The notes: generated by a model not told the origin, from the sequence alone. A DNA stretch of 41,291 nt from CAG-390 sp045644325 (GCA_045644325.1 JAZRGT010000005.1:1-41291); one strand, 5' to 3'. Shown: positions 17,701 through 26,181, numbered from the stretch's first letter. Translations and numbers: made by a program.

Positions 17701-20700
17701 CCTCGGTCTTGGGAACGTAGTCGAAGTTTGCAAATGCGTACTGACCGATCTCGGTGATCGCGAGTGTCTCGGGGAAGGTTACCGTTCCGCCGAGTCCGAA
17801 GTAGTGCGAGAGCGAGGGGCCCGATGTGATCCAGGGTTCCTTGACCTCAACGGAGATCGACTTGGAGTAGTAGGTCGCCTTATCGTCAAGCAGGACGTTG
17901 ACCGAAATGCTTGCAAAGCCTTCGGCAACCGCCGTGATCGTGCCGTTTTCGTCAACGGTTACGATATTATCGTTGCTCGACTCGAATACTACCTTGGTAT
18001 CCTTCGGGAAGAAGGCATCGAGCTGATAGCGTAGGATAACGGACTCGGAGGGGAACATCGAGAGGAAGTAGTTCTCGCCGACGAACTTGCGCTCGTCACC
18101 GTCCGCACCGATATCGCGCTCGGTGGAATCAAGCTGATAGTAAGCCTTTTTGGTGTAGTAGCCGGTCAGGACGAAATTGTCGGTGACGGGCTTGTCGAAT
18201 TTCTGGAATCCCTCGTCGCCCTCGCCGAGAACGGTGAGCGCAAGGTGCGCCGTTTTCTTGGTAACGGGATCATATGCAACGATTCTTGTCACACCGGGCT
18301 CGAGAGCGATGATCTTGTTACCGACGATATCGGCAACGGTCATATTAGTAGAATAATACTTGAGAAGCTCGCTCCATTCGCTGCCGGGGTAGAGAATGGG
18401 ACGCAGATCGTATGTCTGATTGGGGGAGAGAGTGATGCTTCCTTCCTCAAAGTACATATCAACGTACTCGTCGGGGAGTGAGAGCTCGTAAGTCGCGGTA
18501 TTGAGCGCGTAGTCGTAGGTTACGACGGCGAGAGTGTTCGCGTTAGCCGCGTCTGCCTTGATCTGCTGAACGTAATCGGTCAGCTCGTATACGATATAAG
18601 AGGTGGAGTTGAAATCCGAGTAGATAGAGGTGATGTATTTGTCGAACGCCTTGAATACGTATTCGCCGTTCGAGTCAACTGCAACGTAACCGAACTGTGC
18701 GCCCATCGAGTAGTGGTTGTCGTAAACCGCAACCTTGGCAAAGAGACGGGTCTTTTCGGTGGAGCGATCGTATTCGGTGTAGTATTCAACGTCCGTTACT
18801 GCGGGAGCGGAGAAGTCGACGTAGAGGGGGAAGGTGAAGGTATTGCTGAGATTGTTTGCTTCGCCGCCGTCGCCGTAATCAAGGAAGCCCTTGAGGGTTA
18901 CGGTGTAGCGGGTGTTGTTTTCAAGCTCCTGCTCGTAAGCATCGAAGCCGATCTGAATGTTAGCGGGATAGATCGATCCGCCGTCGCCGTAGGACTTACG
19001 GATATCCTTTTCGGTCTTGGTGAATACTACCTCGCCGGTTGCATCGTTTGTGATGGTGATCTCGATGCGCTCGGCACTTCTGAGAAGTCCGCCCCAGACG
19101 TATTCAAGCGAGTGAACGGTACCCTCGACATTCGAGATAGAGATGTACTTGCGGTCAGCCGCGATGAGCTTGGAGGCGGGATTCTGCTCGAAGTAGTAGC
19201 CACCAAGGAAGGAAACGTAATCATCGTAAAGCGAACCGACGGGGCGGGTTGCGTAGGCATCGGGGAGAGTCTTGTCCGCGAGGTCGATCGAATCGTCAAT
19301 CTCGTCGGCATTGGTCTCGAAGTAGTCGATATCAAAGAGGGGAGCAACGGTCCAGTCGCCGTAGAAGGCGAGGTAGGGAACGGAAAGGTCGATCTCCGTA
19401 CCCGCGGTTGCGGTCAGAATGACGTGACCCTCGATGTACATACCGTTTTCGAAGCGGTTGAGGTATTCCTTATCCGCATCCGAGATGGTAACGGTAACGG
19501 TCACATCTGCGGTCGCACCTGCGGCGACGGTGAGGTTCTTGCCGTTCAGAGTGCCGCCCGAAACGTTGGTGATCTCAACGGTGGTGCCGTTCTCGAGGAG
19601 GTATCCCTGCTCGTCAACGGTGTATTTACCGTCATTTGTCTTGGTATCGCTGATACCCTCGGTCATAACGTATGCTGATATATCATAGGAAAGTGAAGAA
19701 GAACCGAAATTATATACTGAGAAATTGAGGGTGTAAACGCCCTTCTTTGCGGGGTCGTCGCCAAGCTCGATTTTGGATTTATCCAGAATGCTTCCGTCCT
19801 TACGGCTCTTTGTGAGAATGTAGGCATCGGTAGCGATCGCGCTTGTCAGATTTGCAAGACCCGCGCCCTGCTTTCTTACGGCGTAGGGCAGACCGTTTTT
19901 GTTATATACGATGTCAGCGGTGGACATAAGAAGTCGGTTAACGACAGCCGCGATCTCGACGTTGTTGTCGGCAATAGCGGGGAAGTTCTCACGAACGTAC
20001 TGACGGAGGATGGCAACGAGACCCGAAACGTTGGGGCAAGCCATCGAGGTACCCGAAATTCTGTCGTAATCCTGACCGGGAACGGATGAGAGGATCATAC
20101 CGCCGTGCGCGGTGATCTCGGGCTTGATCTCAAGGTCGGGAGAGGGACCCCAGGAGGAGAAGTCGGACATGAAGGGGCCCGAAGTCTGACCGCGGGAGAT
20201 CTTGAGATTGCCTGTGCCTACCTTCGCGAGCATTTCGCCCTCATCCTGGCTGATCGAGCAGACTGCAAGCTTCGCATCGCCGACGGTCATCTTGATATCA
20301 CCCGCAACGTTATTGTAGATGATGATACCCGCCGCACCCTTTGAGCCTGCGACCTGAACCTTTTCCTCAAAGGTGGTCGAGCCTCGGCTTACGAGAACGA
20401 TCTTACCCTCGACCTCGATGCCGGTATAGTCTGCGGAACGTCCCGCACCGGGAATGGTGACGAATTCGTATTCAGCCTCGTTTGTTCCCTCCGGGAGAAG
20501 ATCTGCAACGAATTCCTTTTCCTCGGAAACGCGGTCGGTTGCCTCAATGTAATAGATAATGGTATCGCCGTAAAGCATATAGGGGGTCTTCGCGCCGTTG
20601 ACCGATGCAACCGAGAGCGCACCCTTGTATGTAGAGGGAGAGCCGACGGTGCCGTTGTCGGGGTTGGAGGTCAGACCGAGGTTACCGTTCTTCTCGGAGC

Positions 20701-21862
20701 CGTAGGTGGAGGTGAAGCTGTTAGAAGCCGCAACAACCATGCTGATTCCGAGCTCGCGGATGCGGTCGTAAACGCCGCTGACCTTTTCCTTGTCGCCCTC
20801 ACGGGAGAAGCCCGCGGAGGTACCGATCGACATATTGATAACGTCAACCTCAAGAACGACGCAGTCCTCAAGAGCCGCAAGGATCCAGGAGGTACGCGCG
20901 GTGTCCTCGATATCCGAGAAGATCTTCATAATCGCAAGCTGTGCGTTGGGAGCAACGCCGGTGATGACGTCGTCCTTACCCGCGATAACGCCCGCAACGT
21001 GAGTTCCGTGGTCGCTTTGGATCGGGAAAACGTCGGCGTCGCCGTCAGCGTAGTCGAATCCGTAGGGAACCTTTTCGCTGATGTAAACGTCGGAAGCGGT
21101 CAGTCCCGCCTGCTTATCGGATGCAACCGTGTCGCCGACGAAGCCTTCAACGTCCGAGAAGGTCATACCGAGCTCATCCGACTTTGCGGTGAAGTTGTCG
21201 GTAGAGAAAGCGGTGTGATAGTAGTCAAGACCGGTGTCGAGGACCGCAACTACCGTGCCGGTTCCGTCGTAACCGCAGCCGAGGCTGTTGAAGATACCGG
21301 TGTCCTGAACGTTGACTTTGTTTTCAACGAGCTGATTTTCCATCGACTTGTAGACGTCGCCGACGATAACGTCCGTGTCTCTGCCGAGTGTTTTGCAGAC
21401 GTCTTCAAAATCGCGCGCGGTGATGAGGAGCTCAAAGCCCGCGATAACGGTATCGTAGCTGATGCCGAGCTCGTAGGAGTAGCCTGCCGCGTCGAGCTTT
21501 TCGATGAGCTTCGCGTTTTCCTTCGCGATCTTCTCGCGAATCGCCGCAGCCTCGTCGCTCTGCGCAAATTCCGAGATGCTCATGGTCTTATCGGAGCCCT
21601 CGTATGCGTCAAGCAGACTTTCCGCATCGGTATCGACGATGACGGAGATGATCTGATCGTCCTTGACCGCGCTCGGGAGCGACACGATGGCGCTCGAAAA
21701 GTATTTCGAGATATCGTGATTGAGCTTGCCGTTAAAAAGACCTATGTAGGTCTCTGCGGCAACGTCTCCTGCCGCATCAACGCAAACTCCGACGATCATT
21801 GTTGTCAGCAGCAGCATCGAGAGCACTGCCGACAGGATCCTGGTTTTCGTTTGTTTCTTCAT
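14687..21862 (-). CDS. Giant cell-surface subtilisin-like protease with BspA-type leucine-rich repeats
   Basis: The 2391-aa S8 protease has a signal peptide at about 1-31 and a propeptide-like region to about 180. The catalytic domain shows Asp209 (VVAVLDTGLD), His285 (SDHGTHVAG), oxyanion Asn381 (VVAASNS) and Ser606 (ISGTSMACPN). A PA insert lies at about 440-560 (GKIVLVSRGSTTFEEKVQVAGSKGAAGIIIYN), as in lactocepin and C5a-peptidase proteases. Fn3-like domains span about 690-1130 and an Ig-like Big2 segment about 1300-1340. More than 25 BspA-type repeats (..IGdyAFagc..L..v.l) span about 1345-2155. An alpha-helical FIVAR-like segment is near 2270-2325 and a membrane anchor at about 2340-2365 with a charged tail. 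No LPxTG motif was seen. AAGGAAA precedes the ATG. It heads the operon that ends with the peptide importer, so I infer that it feeds peptides to it. Confidence 0.93.
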   Translation of the reverse strand: MKKQTKTRILSAVLSMLLLTTMIVGVCVDAAGDVAAETYIGLFNGKLNHDISKYFSSAIVSLPSAVKDDQIISVIVDTDAESLLDAYEGSDKTMSISEFAQSDEAAAIREKIAKENAKLIEKLDAAGYSYELGISYDTVIAGFELLITARDFEDVCKTLGRDTDVIVGDVYKSMENQLVENKVNVQDTGIFNSLGCGYDGTGTVVAVLDTGLDYYHTAFSTDNFTAKSDELGMTFSDVEGFVGDTVASDKQAGLTASDVYISEKVPYGFDYADGDADVFPIQSDHGTHVAGVIAGKDDVITGVAPNAQLAIMKIFSDIEDTARTSWILAALEDCVVLEVDVINMSIGTSAGFSREGDKEKVSGVYDRIRELGISMVVAASNSFTSTYGSEKNGNLGLTSNPDNGTVGSPSTYKGALSVASVNGAKTPYMLYGDTIIYYIEATDRVSEEKEFVADLLPEGTNEAEYEFVTIPGAGRSADYTGIEVEGKIVLVSRGSTTFEEKVQVAGSKGAAGIIIYNNVAGDIKMTVGDAKLAVCSISQDEGEMLAKVGTGNLKISRGQTSGPFMSDFSSWGPSPDLEIKPEITAHGGMILSSVPGQDYDRISGTSMACPNVSGLVAILRQYVRENFPAIADNNVEIAAVVNRLLMSTADIVYNKNGLPYAVRKQGAGLANLTSAIATDAYILTKSRKDGSILDKSKIELGDDPAKKGVYTLNFSVYNFGSSSLSYDISAYVMTEGISDTKTNDGKYTVDEQGYLLENGTTVEITNVSGGTLNGKNLTVAAGATADVTVTVTISDADKEYLNRFENGMYIEGHVILTATAGTEIDLSVPYLAFYGDWTVAPLFDIDYFETNADEIDDSIDLADKTLPDAYATRPVGSLYDDYVSFLGGYYFEQNPASKLIAADRKYISISNVEGTVHSLEYVWGGLLRSAERIEITITNDATGEVVFTKTEKDIRKSYGDGGSIYPANIQIGFDAYEQELENNTRYTVTLKGFLDYGDGGEANNLSNTFTFPLYVDFSAPAVTDVEYYTEYDRSTEKTRLFAKVAVYDNHYSMGAQFGYVAVDSNGEYVFKAFDKYITSIYSDFNSTSYIVYELTDYVQQIKADAANANTLAVVTYDYALNTATYELSLPDEYVDMYFEEGSITLSPNQTYDLRPILYPGSEWSELLKYYSTNMTVADIVGNKIIALEPGVTRIVAYDPVTKKTAHLALTVLGEGDEGFQKFDKPVTDNFVLTGYYTKKAYYQLDSTERDIGADGDERKFVGENYFLSMFPSESVILRYQLDAFFPKDTKVVFESSNDNIVTVDENGTITAVAEGFASISVNVLLDDKATYYSKSISVEVKEPWITSGPSLSHYFGLGGTVTFPETLAITEIGQYAFANFDYVPKTEEDEISEEVPETTKMWYLGDNTIEEVIIPEGVEKIGRFAFANLTALKRVVLPSTLTTIDYGAFAGCISLVSVEGIGNVKFINEKAFMDCNISGAITLTEGVALGEYAFANNKNLQKLTLSEKTKSVASYAFSGCTKLKTIVIEAEKIKLGKYVFAKCEALKEISVNASVIPAGSFDGCKSLTSVTIGRDVAVIGEYAFRGTKVASFTVSEGNTTFKSQGGGAYLLSADGKTVLLCAPIAEEIELHASVTTVADGAFSGNNYITSVKLPGVTKLGNYAFAGCEELVNIEFGKLTHIGDYAFINTGIKATPDLSAVKYVGASAFRSTAVTSVKIADNAEVGANAFRDCAKLETVTIGNGAVIGQSAFRISNNNNWTYEYYRLADNSRIYYYVFTSPIHSLTIGDNVTVGNSAFYGAAELTEVKLGTGVEIGDYAFYNAAKLEKIDLSKVKSIGAYAFSGDATYEYLDSSFTAIATDEDNNYLYHYHAPLMTSIDLSSAEKIGEGAFSYMRSLKSVKSGAKLTEIADSAFYYCSALENMTFANISKIGKNAFGYTAMKSVDLSKTAEIGDYAFTGTETLTSAKLAEGSQIGEGAFGYCTALTSVIGSDKIASVGNYAFAYTSITEIDLSSAEFIGKYAFIKEEKTPFKVTLGEKLANIGDNPFAMCALEPFAKVNKVDFNGKVYDEITLDYDLSENVKVIGGSLYRIIPNGLELITYAGEGKNAIVADGTARISAWAFAGSDIKSVELPKELASIGHKAFFACDSLSLVTFKSYNAPILEEEFDYNYFATYENIPATGDYDFVDQNGKELIFKGLGIVDYFMWNAAESPYVVYYGANFIDYIGHVENKITMVCPANGKNYESFILGNYFDNVLLGAAAADDVTLAAINLIDKLPETVSLDDKAAVEAARAAYDAISTLEQRALVTNYPKLTEAEARIEKLLTLENGEVTEPPVEEPTEDKTDATETILIVLTTLLVFTILALIFKDSVTGKNADKAEEGENKDKNEHD

Positions 21863-21971
21863 TTTTCCTTTGCCTTTCGCGTAATTCTGTTACGATAAAT
21901 ATATAGTATATAATAAATATAAGATTTTAATAATAATGATATATATAAAATAAATTTAGCGCGACTGAACA

Positions 21972-22000
21972 ATTATACCACAACAGCGCGAAAATATCAA
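21972..22000 (-). promoter_or_regulatory. Promoter of the protease-oligopeptide transport operon
   Basis: On the minus strand TTGATA (22000-21995), 17 bases and TATAAT (21977-21972) preceded by TGG (extended -10) give a strong sigma-A promoter. The predicted 5' leader to 21862 is about 100 bases and very AT-rich. No other promoter of this quality was noticed within the unit. Confidence 0.8.
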
Positions 22001-22105
22001 TACCTACATATAATATATAACAATTTGTTTCCCTTATGGCGGAAAGTAATTCATAAACGGCGATTTTTAGCAAAAAATAGTGCAATTAATTTTACAAAAA
22101 ATTCA

Positions 22106-22134
22106 TTGATATTAAAGCGCGCGCGTGATATAAT
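22106..22134 (+). promoter_or_regulatory. Promoter of the small Cna_B-like lipoprotein gene
   Basis: TTGATA (22106-22111), 17 bases, then TATAAT (22129-22134) with an upstream TGA (extended -10). It diverges from the protease operon promoter about 110 bases away. Confidence 0.8.
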
Positions 22135-22170
22135 AGGACGGAAATTTAAGAAACAAACAGGAGAAAACCA

Positions 22171-22593
22171 ATGAAGAGATTTATTATGCTCCTCCTTGCG
22201 CTCGCACTTATGGCATCTTTCGTTGCCTGCAACGAGGGCGGAGAGGTAACCACCGAGGCTCCCGAGACCACCGCAGCACCCACAGTAACCGATGCTCCCG
22301 CAGAGGATACCACCGCAGCCGAGACCGAACCCGCATTTGCAGGCTACACCGTAACCGTTACCGATAAGGACGGCAACCCCATCGCAGGCGTTCAGGTTCA
22401 GATGTGCGACTCCAAGGGATGCCGCCTTCCCAAGGCAACCGGCGCGGACGGCGTTGTAAAATTCGACTTTGAAACCAGCGACTTCCACGTTCTCATCGCG
22501 GCACCCGTTGACGGCTACGCAGTTGACACCACCGAGGAATACTGGTTCGAAAACGGCGGTAAGGAGCTTACCATCGTTCTTGAGAAGAACTGA
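22171..22593 (+). CDS. Small lipoprotein with threonine-rich linker and Cna_B-like domain
   Basis: The 140-aa protein has a signal peptide ending in the lipobox FVAC (Cys near residue 20). A low-complexity stalk follows (about 22-57), made of Thr, Pro, Ala and Glu (TTEAPETTAAPTVTDAP). One beta-sandwich domain at about 58-140 reads YTVTVTDKDGNPIAGVQVQMC..ATGADGVVKFDFETSDFHV, the pattern of Cna_B or carboxypeptidase-regulatory-like domains. AGGAG lies at 22159-22163. It is monocistronic between its own promoter and terminator. The two Cys residues flanking DSKG could form a disulphide. It is probably an abundant surface protein, because promoter and terminator are both near-ideal; its function is unknown. 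Confidence 0.85.
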   Translation: MKRFIMLLLALALMASFVACNEGGEVTTEAPETTAAPTVTDAPAEDTTAAETEPAFAGYTVTVTDKDGNPIAGVQVQMCDSKGCRLPKATGADGVVKFDFETSDFHVLIAAPVDGYAVDTTEEYWFENGGKELTIVLEKN

Positions 22594-22597
22594 TAAC

Positions 22598-22638
22598 GAA
22601 AAAGGCTGATTCACCGAAAAGTGGATCAGCCTTTTTTT
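22598..22638 (+). terminator. Terminator after the small lipoprotein gene
   Basis: An AAAAAGGCTGAT/ATCAGCCTTTTT stem with an extra CAC/GTG pairing is followed by seven T residues. It lies immediately downstream of the stop codon. Confidence 0.9.
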
Positions 22639-22650
22639 GAAATAAGAGAC

Positions 22651-22765
22651 ACTAATTATTCATTTTTCATTATTCATCATTCATTATTCATTTGCCAAAA
22701 CATAGGCATTTTTAATGAATAATGAATAATGAAGTCGCTTCGCTGATGAATAATGAATAATTTAA
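22651..22765. repeat. ATTATTCATT inverted tandem repeats
   Basis: Tandem copies of ATTATTCAT(T) on one side (22654-22691) and AATGAATAATG on the other (22711-22762) face each other and can fold into one long stem. A small hairpin (TGCC..GGCA) lies between the arms and another (GCGAAGCGACTTC-type, 22735-22746) within the right arm. It resembles the hairpin-plus-constant-linker arrays elsewhere in the window, with ATGAATAATGAATAATG as linker. No gene is seen. Confidence 0.6.
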
Positions 22766-22826
22766 TGTGGTATTTATCGCTTTGCTCGGAAAATTTAAAG
22801 AATATTGTTAGAATAGCAAATCTATT

Positions 22827-22842
22827 ACGTCTTATAGGGTGA
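22827..22842 (+). promoter_or_regulatory. Conserved CGTCTTATAGGGTGA motif before sigma gene 2
   Basis: ACGTCTTATAGGGTGA ends 28 bases before the start codon. It contains CGTC, which is typical of ECF -10 elements, and is nearly the same as the motif before sigma gene 3. No shared -35 element is evident. Confidence 0.5.
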
Positions 22843-22870
22843 GGCGCCATCATAAGGAAAGGAGAATGAC

Positions 22871-23431
22871 ATGGATGACAATAAGATAATCGAATTGTTT
22901 TTCGCTCGAAATGAAAGGGCTTTGAGCGAGAGTCAGCAAAAATACGGCAGATATATCGAGGCTGTTGCTGAAAATATACTTGGAAGCAAGGAAGATGCGG
23001 AAGAAGTCTCAAATGACACATGGCTCCGTGCGTGGAATTCGATACCGCCCGAAAATCCGAAATCGCTTAAAGTATATCTCGGCACGCTCGCGCGAAATCT
23101 CTCTTTTGACAGATACAGAAGAATGACGGCGGAAAAGCGCGGCGGATGCGAGGTCGCCCTCTGTCTTGAAGAAGCGGAAGAGTTCCTTGCAGATACAAAA
23201 AGCATTTCGGAAGAATATGAAAAGCGCGAATTTACGAAATTTTTGAATGAATTCCTTCATTCGCTCCCCGAACGCGAGTGCGATATCTTCGTGCGCCGTT
23301 ATTTCTATTGCGATTCCACAGCCGATATCGCGAATATATTTGCCGTAAAAGAGCCGAACGTCCTCGTTATTCTTTCGAGAACAAGAAAAAAGCTGAAAAA
23401 GGCACTTGAAAAAGGAGGTTACACCCTATGA
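22871..23431 (+). CDS. ECF-like RNA polymerase sigma factor, pair 2
   Basis: The 186-aa paralogue of the sigma factors at 337 and 35812 begins MDDNKIIELFFARNERAL. Region 2 includes QKYGRYIEAVAENILGSKEDAEEVSNDTWLRAWNSIPP. Region 4 includes LPERECDIFVRRYFYCDSTADIANIF and the recognition helix EPNVLVILSRTRKKLKKAL. AAGGAAAGGAG lies about seven bases before the ATG. The last codons overlap the next gene by ATGA, as in the other pairs. It presumably directs a small regulon including its own operon; the signal is unknown. Confidence 0.9.
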   Translation: MDDNKIIELFFARNERALSESQQKYGRYIEAVAENILGSKEDAEEVSNDTWLRAWNSIPPENPKSLKVYLGTLARNLSFDRYRRMTAEKRGGCEVALCLEEAEEFLADTKSISEEYEKREFTKFLNEFLHSLPERECDIFVRRYFYCDSTADIANIFAVKEPNVLVILSRTRKKLKKALEKGGYTL

Positions 23432-24498
23432 AAACGAATGAATTTTTTGATGCTATGGAAAATATCGATCCCGCGCTTATCGAACGCGCCGACAAAAAGG
23501 CTGTCAGAAAACGTCCGTTTATAAAAATCGCGGCGATCGCGGCAGCAGTCACGCTCCTTGTGGGCACAATGATCGCGGTGCTGCCGTCGATGCTGAAAGG
23601 CGAGCAAATAATGCAGGACGTAGTTGTATGGGAGAATATCTTTATGATGTTTTCTCCCAAAAACGAAGACGGCTTGATCTCCGGTGAAAATCACGGGGGA
23701 GAAATTATTGTTACCGAGTCGGTTTTTGCCGAAATAATCAGCGAAATTTACGCGGACTATATCATCGGTTCAATAATTCCGACCGCTGAGCAAGCTTATA
23801 TCGGCGAAAAGCTTGGCGAGATCGAGATAAGAACGGGTTGGTATCAGCACAGCGACGGTGCGGAACGTGACGTAATGACCGTAAAGGCTGAGGTATACGA
23901 GATCGTCGGAGTGTCGCGTAAGTCGGCAGTTGCGATCAGATATCTTGAAAAAGCCGCAAGCCTTTCCGAATATTACCCGTATTTATACTACTACGCTACC
24001 AATAAAAATTACGAATTTACTACTCTTTCGAATTTTTATACCGATCTGAATGCCGATGTTTATCTGAAGCTATCTCGGTACGCAATGCTTCTTGAGGTTC
24101 CAAAGGAAGCTTCCGAAAATATAGGAATCAATAAATACAGCTTTGTTGACGGAGGTAGAGATGAATTTCGTGAGCTTTTGCTCTCGCTTGACGGAGAAGG
24201 GGAAATCGTCGGCTATTACGATGAAGCGGGCGTTTCTCTTAAAAAGGGCGAACGAGCGCTTGAGATTGTTTTCCATCTTGAAACCGCGAGCACATCTATG
24301 GGTTATATCTACGTTTTTGAGAACGGAACGATAGCGATCGCGGAGGCGGAGTTTGGCGGCGGCGTTGCGATATTTGAAGTAGGCGTTGATGCGACCGATG
24401 CACTATGGGAAGCGTTTGAGAAAAACGCATATCCCGATAAGGGTGAATACGCCGAGGACGATCTCGTCGAAGCTGTTACCGGCGAGGTTAACGAATAA
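23428..24498 (+). CDS. Single-pass membrane protein, probable anti-sigma partner 2
   Basis: The 356-aa protein opens with MKTNEFFDAMENIDPALIERADKKAVRKR, the same cytoplasmic motif as the proteins at 885 and 36351. One membrane segment follows at about 33-55 (KIAAIAAAVTLLVGTMIAVLPSM) and then an extracellular domain of about 300 residues. That domain has no similarity I recognise; it holds an EIETRTGWYQ-like segment and repeated Tyr-rich strands (SEYYPYLYYYATNKNYEF) and ends in an acidic tail. The gene overlaps the sigma gene by ATGA and is followed by a terminator, so the operon has just these two genes. The anti-sigma role is inferred from arrangement and topology; no zinc-binding anti-sigma (ZAS) HxxxCxxC motif is present. 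Confidence 0.75.
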   Translation: MKTNEFFDAMENIDPALIERADKKAVRKRPFIKIAAIAAAVTLLVGTMIAVLPSMLKGEQIMQDVVVWENIFMMFSPKNEDGLISGENHGGEIIVTESVFAEIISEIYADYIIGSIIPTAEQAYIGEKLGEIEIRTGWYQHSDGAERDVMTVKAEVYEIVGVSRKSAVAIRYLEKAASLSEYYPYLYYYATNKNYEFTTLSNFYTDLNADVYLKLSRYAMLLEVPKEASENIGINKYSFVDGGRDEFRELLLSLDGEGEIVGYYDEAGVSLKKGERALEIVFHLETASTSMGYIYVFENGTIAIAEAEFGGGVAIFEVGVDATDALWEAFEKNAYPDKGEYAEDDLVEAVTGEVNE

Positions 24499-24504
24499 GA
24501 AATA

Positions 24505-24546
24505 TCTGCACCTCCCGAATTCGGGAGGTGCAGATTGTTTTTTTAG
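24505..24546 (+). terminator. Terminator of the sigma 2 operon
   Basis: A perfect 14-bp stem (CTGCACCTCCCGAA with TTCGGGAGGTGCAG, 24507-24534) is followed by TTGTTTTTTT. Confidence 0.92.
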
Positions 24547-24702
24547 GGTGAATGATAAAGCCCTCCCGCAAGGAGAGGGCTTTATCATTCCAAGCGGTCG
24601 GCGGGGCGCCGCCCGCTTGAAGCGCATTTGCGAGGTTCCACCTCGCGCTCCGCTAAAGAAACTTTTTGAAAAAAGTTTCTTTAGAATCTTCAAAAACTTT
24701 TG
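24545..24702 (+). repeat. Composite structured repeat (copy C), forward orientation
   Basis: Modules in order are: an AGGGTGAA word; a perfect hairpin (AATGATAAAGCCCTC .. GAGGGCTTTATCATT); a stem CAAGCGG/CCGCTTG around the conserved core GTCGGCGGGGCGCCGCC; AAGCGCA with a GCGAGGT/ACCTCGC hairpin; and CTAAAGAAACTTTTT/AAAAAGTTTCTTTAG followed by AATCTTCAAAAACTTTT. A second full copy at 40063-40223 keeps cores and order but has different stem sequences that still pair. The element lies between convergent genes and holds no gene. Confidence 0.8.
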
Positions 24703-24708
24703 ACCTTT

Positions 24709-26181
24709 TTAGTTGAGTGCGTCTTCGATTGCGGCTTTCAGCGTTTCGTAATCGACCGAGCCGTCGAAGCGCGCGGTGATGACGCCTTCTGAGTCGAGGA
24801 CGAGTGTCATCGGCCAGGTATCGCCGCCGCCGAGGGCGTAGAAGTAGGAGTCGGTCTCGTCATTCTGTCCGAAGAGCATCTTCGATTCGGGGTAATTAGC
24901 GAGGATGAAATCAAGCGCGGTATCTGCGGCGTAGCTTGAATGGATCGCGATAAACACCGCTTCGCCGTCATATTCGCTTGCAAGCTCGTCAAAGTGAGGG
25001 AGTTCGGCTACGCAAGGACCGCACCAGGTGCCCCAGAAGTTGATAACGCGGACTTTGCTGTTCGTTGTGGTTACGCTGAAGCCGAATGTCTGATCGGAAT
25101 TGTAAAGCGGGATCTCATCATCGGGACACATCTGACCAACCTCGGCACCCGTTGTGGTTTCGGGTACTTTATCGATGAAGTTGTAGTAAACAAGCGCGCC
25201 GCAGAGGATAACTGCGAGGATCGCGGCAACGATTCGCTTACCAATCTTGTCCTTTTTGATGATCTTTTCGTCCTTTTCCACCTCGCCGGTTAAAGGAGTG
25301 CCGCCCGGAGTGCCGGGATCAAGCAGAAAACGCGGGCCTCGGCGGTAGATCGCGGAGGTTGGGCATTCGGAGATACAGTCGCCGCACTGAATGCATTCGG
25401 TGTCACCGACTTTTGAGATGTCCATCTTGCAGACCGAAAGGCATCGTCCGCACTCGGTGCATTTGTCGTTTTCAACCGAAACGCCGATAAAGGAAATCTT
25501 GTTGAAAAGACCGTAGATCAGTCCAAGCGGACAGAAGAAACGGCAGAAGAAGCGGTAAATGAATACCGCGCCTAGCATAAATACGACGAGAAGGAAGAAT
25601 TTCCAGGTGAAAAGCGGGCCGAGCATCGAGAACATATTCTCGTTTTCGGGGTTTGAAAGGAGTCCGACCGCGCCCTCAAGCGTTCCCGCGGGGCATATGT
25701 ATTTGCAGAATGCGGGCAGAACGAACTCGCGGAAGGAGTAGATGAGGGGAAGCGCGAAGACGAAAACGGCAAGGATGACGTATTTCAGCTTCGAAAGTAT
25801 TTTGGTGAAGCGATTTTTCTTGATCTTCGGAGTCTTGATCTTGTAAATAAGGTCCTGAATGAGACCAAACGGGCAAAGAAATCCGCATATCCAACGTCCG
25901 AAAAGAAGGGCGTAGAGCAGAATGATGCCCACCATATAATAGGGGATCGATTTGTTTGCCGCCGTCAGCGCGTTCTGGAGCGAGCCGAGGGGGCAGGCGG
26001 CAGATGCCGCGGGGCAGGAATAACAGTTGATTCCGGGTGCGCAGATGCCCTTGAGCGATCCGCGGTAAATGCGTCCGTTGCCGAATCCCTTGAGATTGGC
26101 ATTGAAGAGAAGCGCGGCGTAGAGCTGAATGAGTCGGCGCTTAGTCGGCTTGTGAGAGGAGAACCATTCTTTAATTTTCAT
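24709..26181 (-). CDS. NapH/CcoG-type membrane ferredoxin fused to an extracellular TlpA-like thioredoxin
   Basis: The 490-aa protein has an N-terminal Cys cluster (CAPGINCYSCPAASAACP, 47-63) and four or five membrane helices carrying three CxxxCP motifs (CGFLCPFG 99, CKYICPAG 159, CRFFCPLG 213), as in NapH/YccM polyferredoxins. Two cytoplasmic 4Fe-4S ferredoxin motifs follow (CTECGRCLSVC at 241, CIQCGDCISEC at 263). A last membrane helix lies at about 314-333, then a TlpA/redoxin domain with WGTWCGPC (Cys387, Cys390). I infer that electrons pass from cytoplasmic Fe-S donors through the membrane to an external disulphide reductase, perhaps supporting repair of oxidised surface proteins. It follows the CD1871A-like gene by 12 bases, implying an operon. 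Confidence 0.9.
   Translation of the reverse strand: MKIKEWFSSHKPTKRRLIQLYAALLFNANLKGFGNGRIYRGSLKGICAPGINCYSCPAASAACPLGSLQNALTAANKSIPYYMVGIILLYALLFGRWICGFLCPFGLIQDLIYKIKTPKIKKNRFTKILSKLKYVILAVFVFALPLIYSFREFVLPAFCKYICPAGTLEGAVGLLSNPENENMFSMLGPLFTWKFFLLVVFMLGAVFIYRFFCRFFCPLGLIYGLFNKISFIGVSVENDKCTECGRCLSVCKMDISKVGDTECIQCGDCISECPTSAIYRRGPRFLLDPGTPGGTPLTGEVEKDEKIIKKDKIGKRIVAAILAVILCGALVYYNFIDKVPETTTGAEVGQMCPDDEIPLYNSDQTFGFSVTTTNSKVRVINFWGTWCGPCVAELPHFDELASEYDGEAVFIAIHSSYAADTALDFILANYPESKMLFGQNDETDSYFYALGGGDTWPMTLVLDSEGVITARFDGSVDYETLKAAIEDALN

Noticed and set aside
22051..22614. 187-codon minus-strand frame opposite the small lipoprotein
   Set aside because: It runs through a promoter, a terminator and a well-supported gene, and has no motif of its own.
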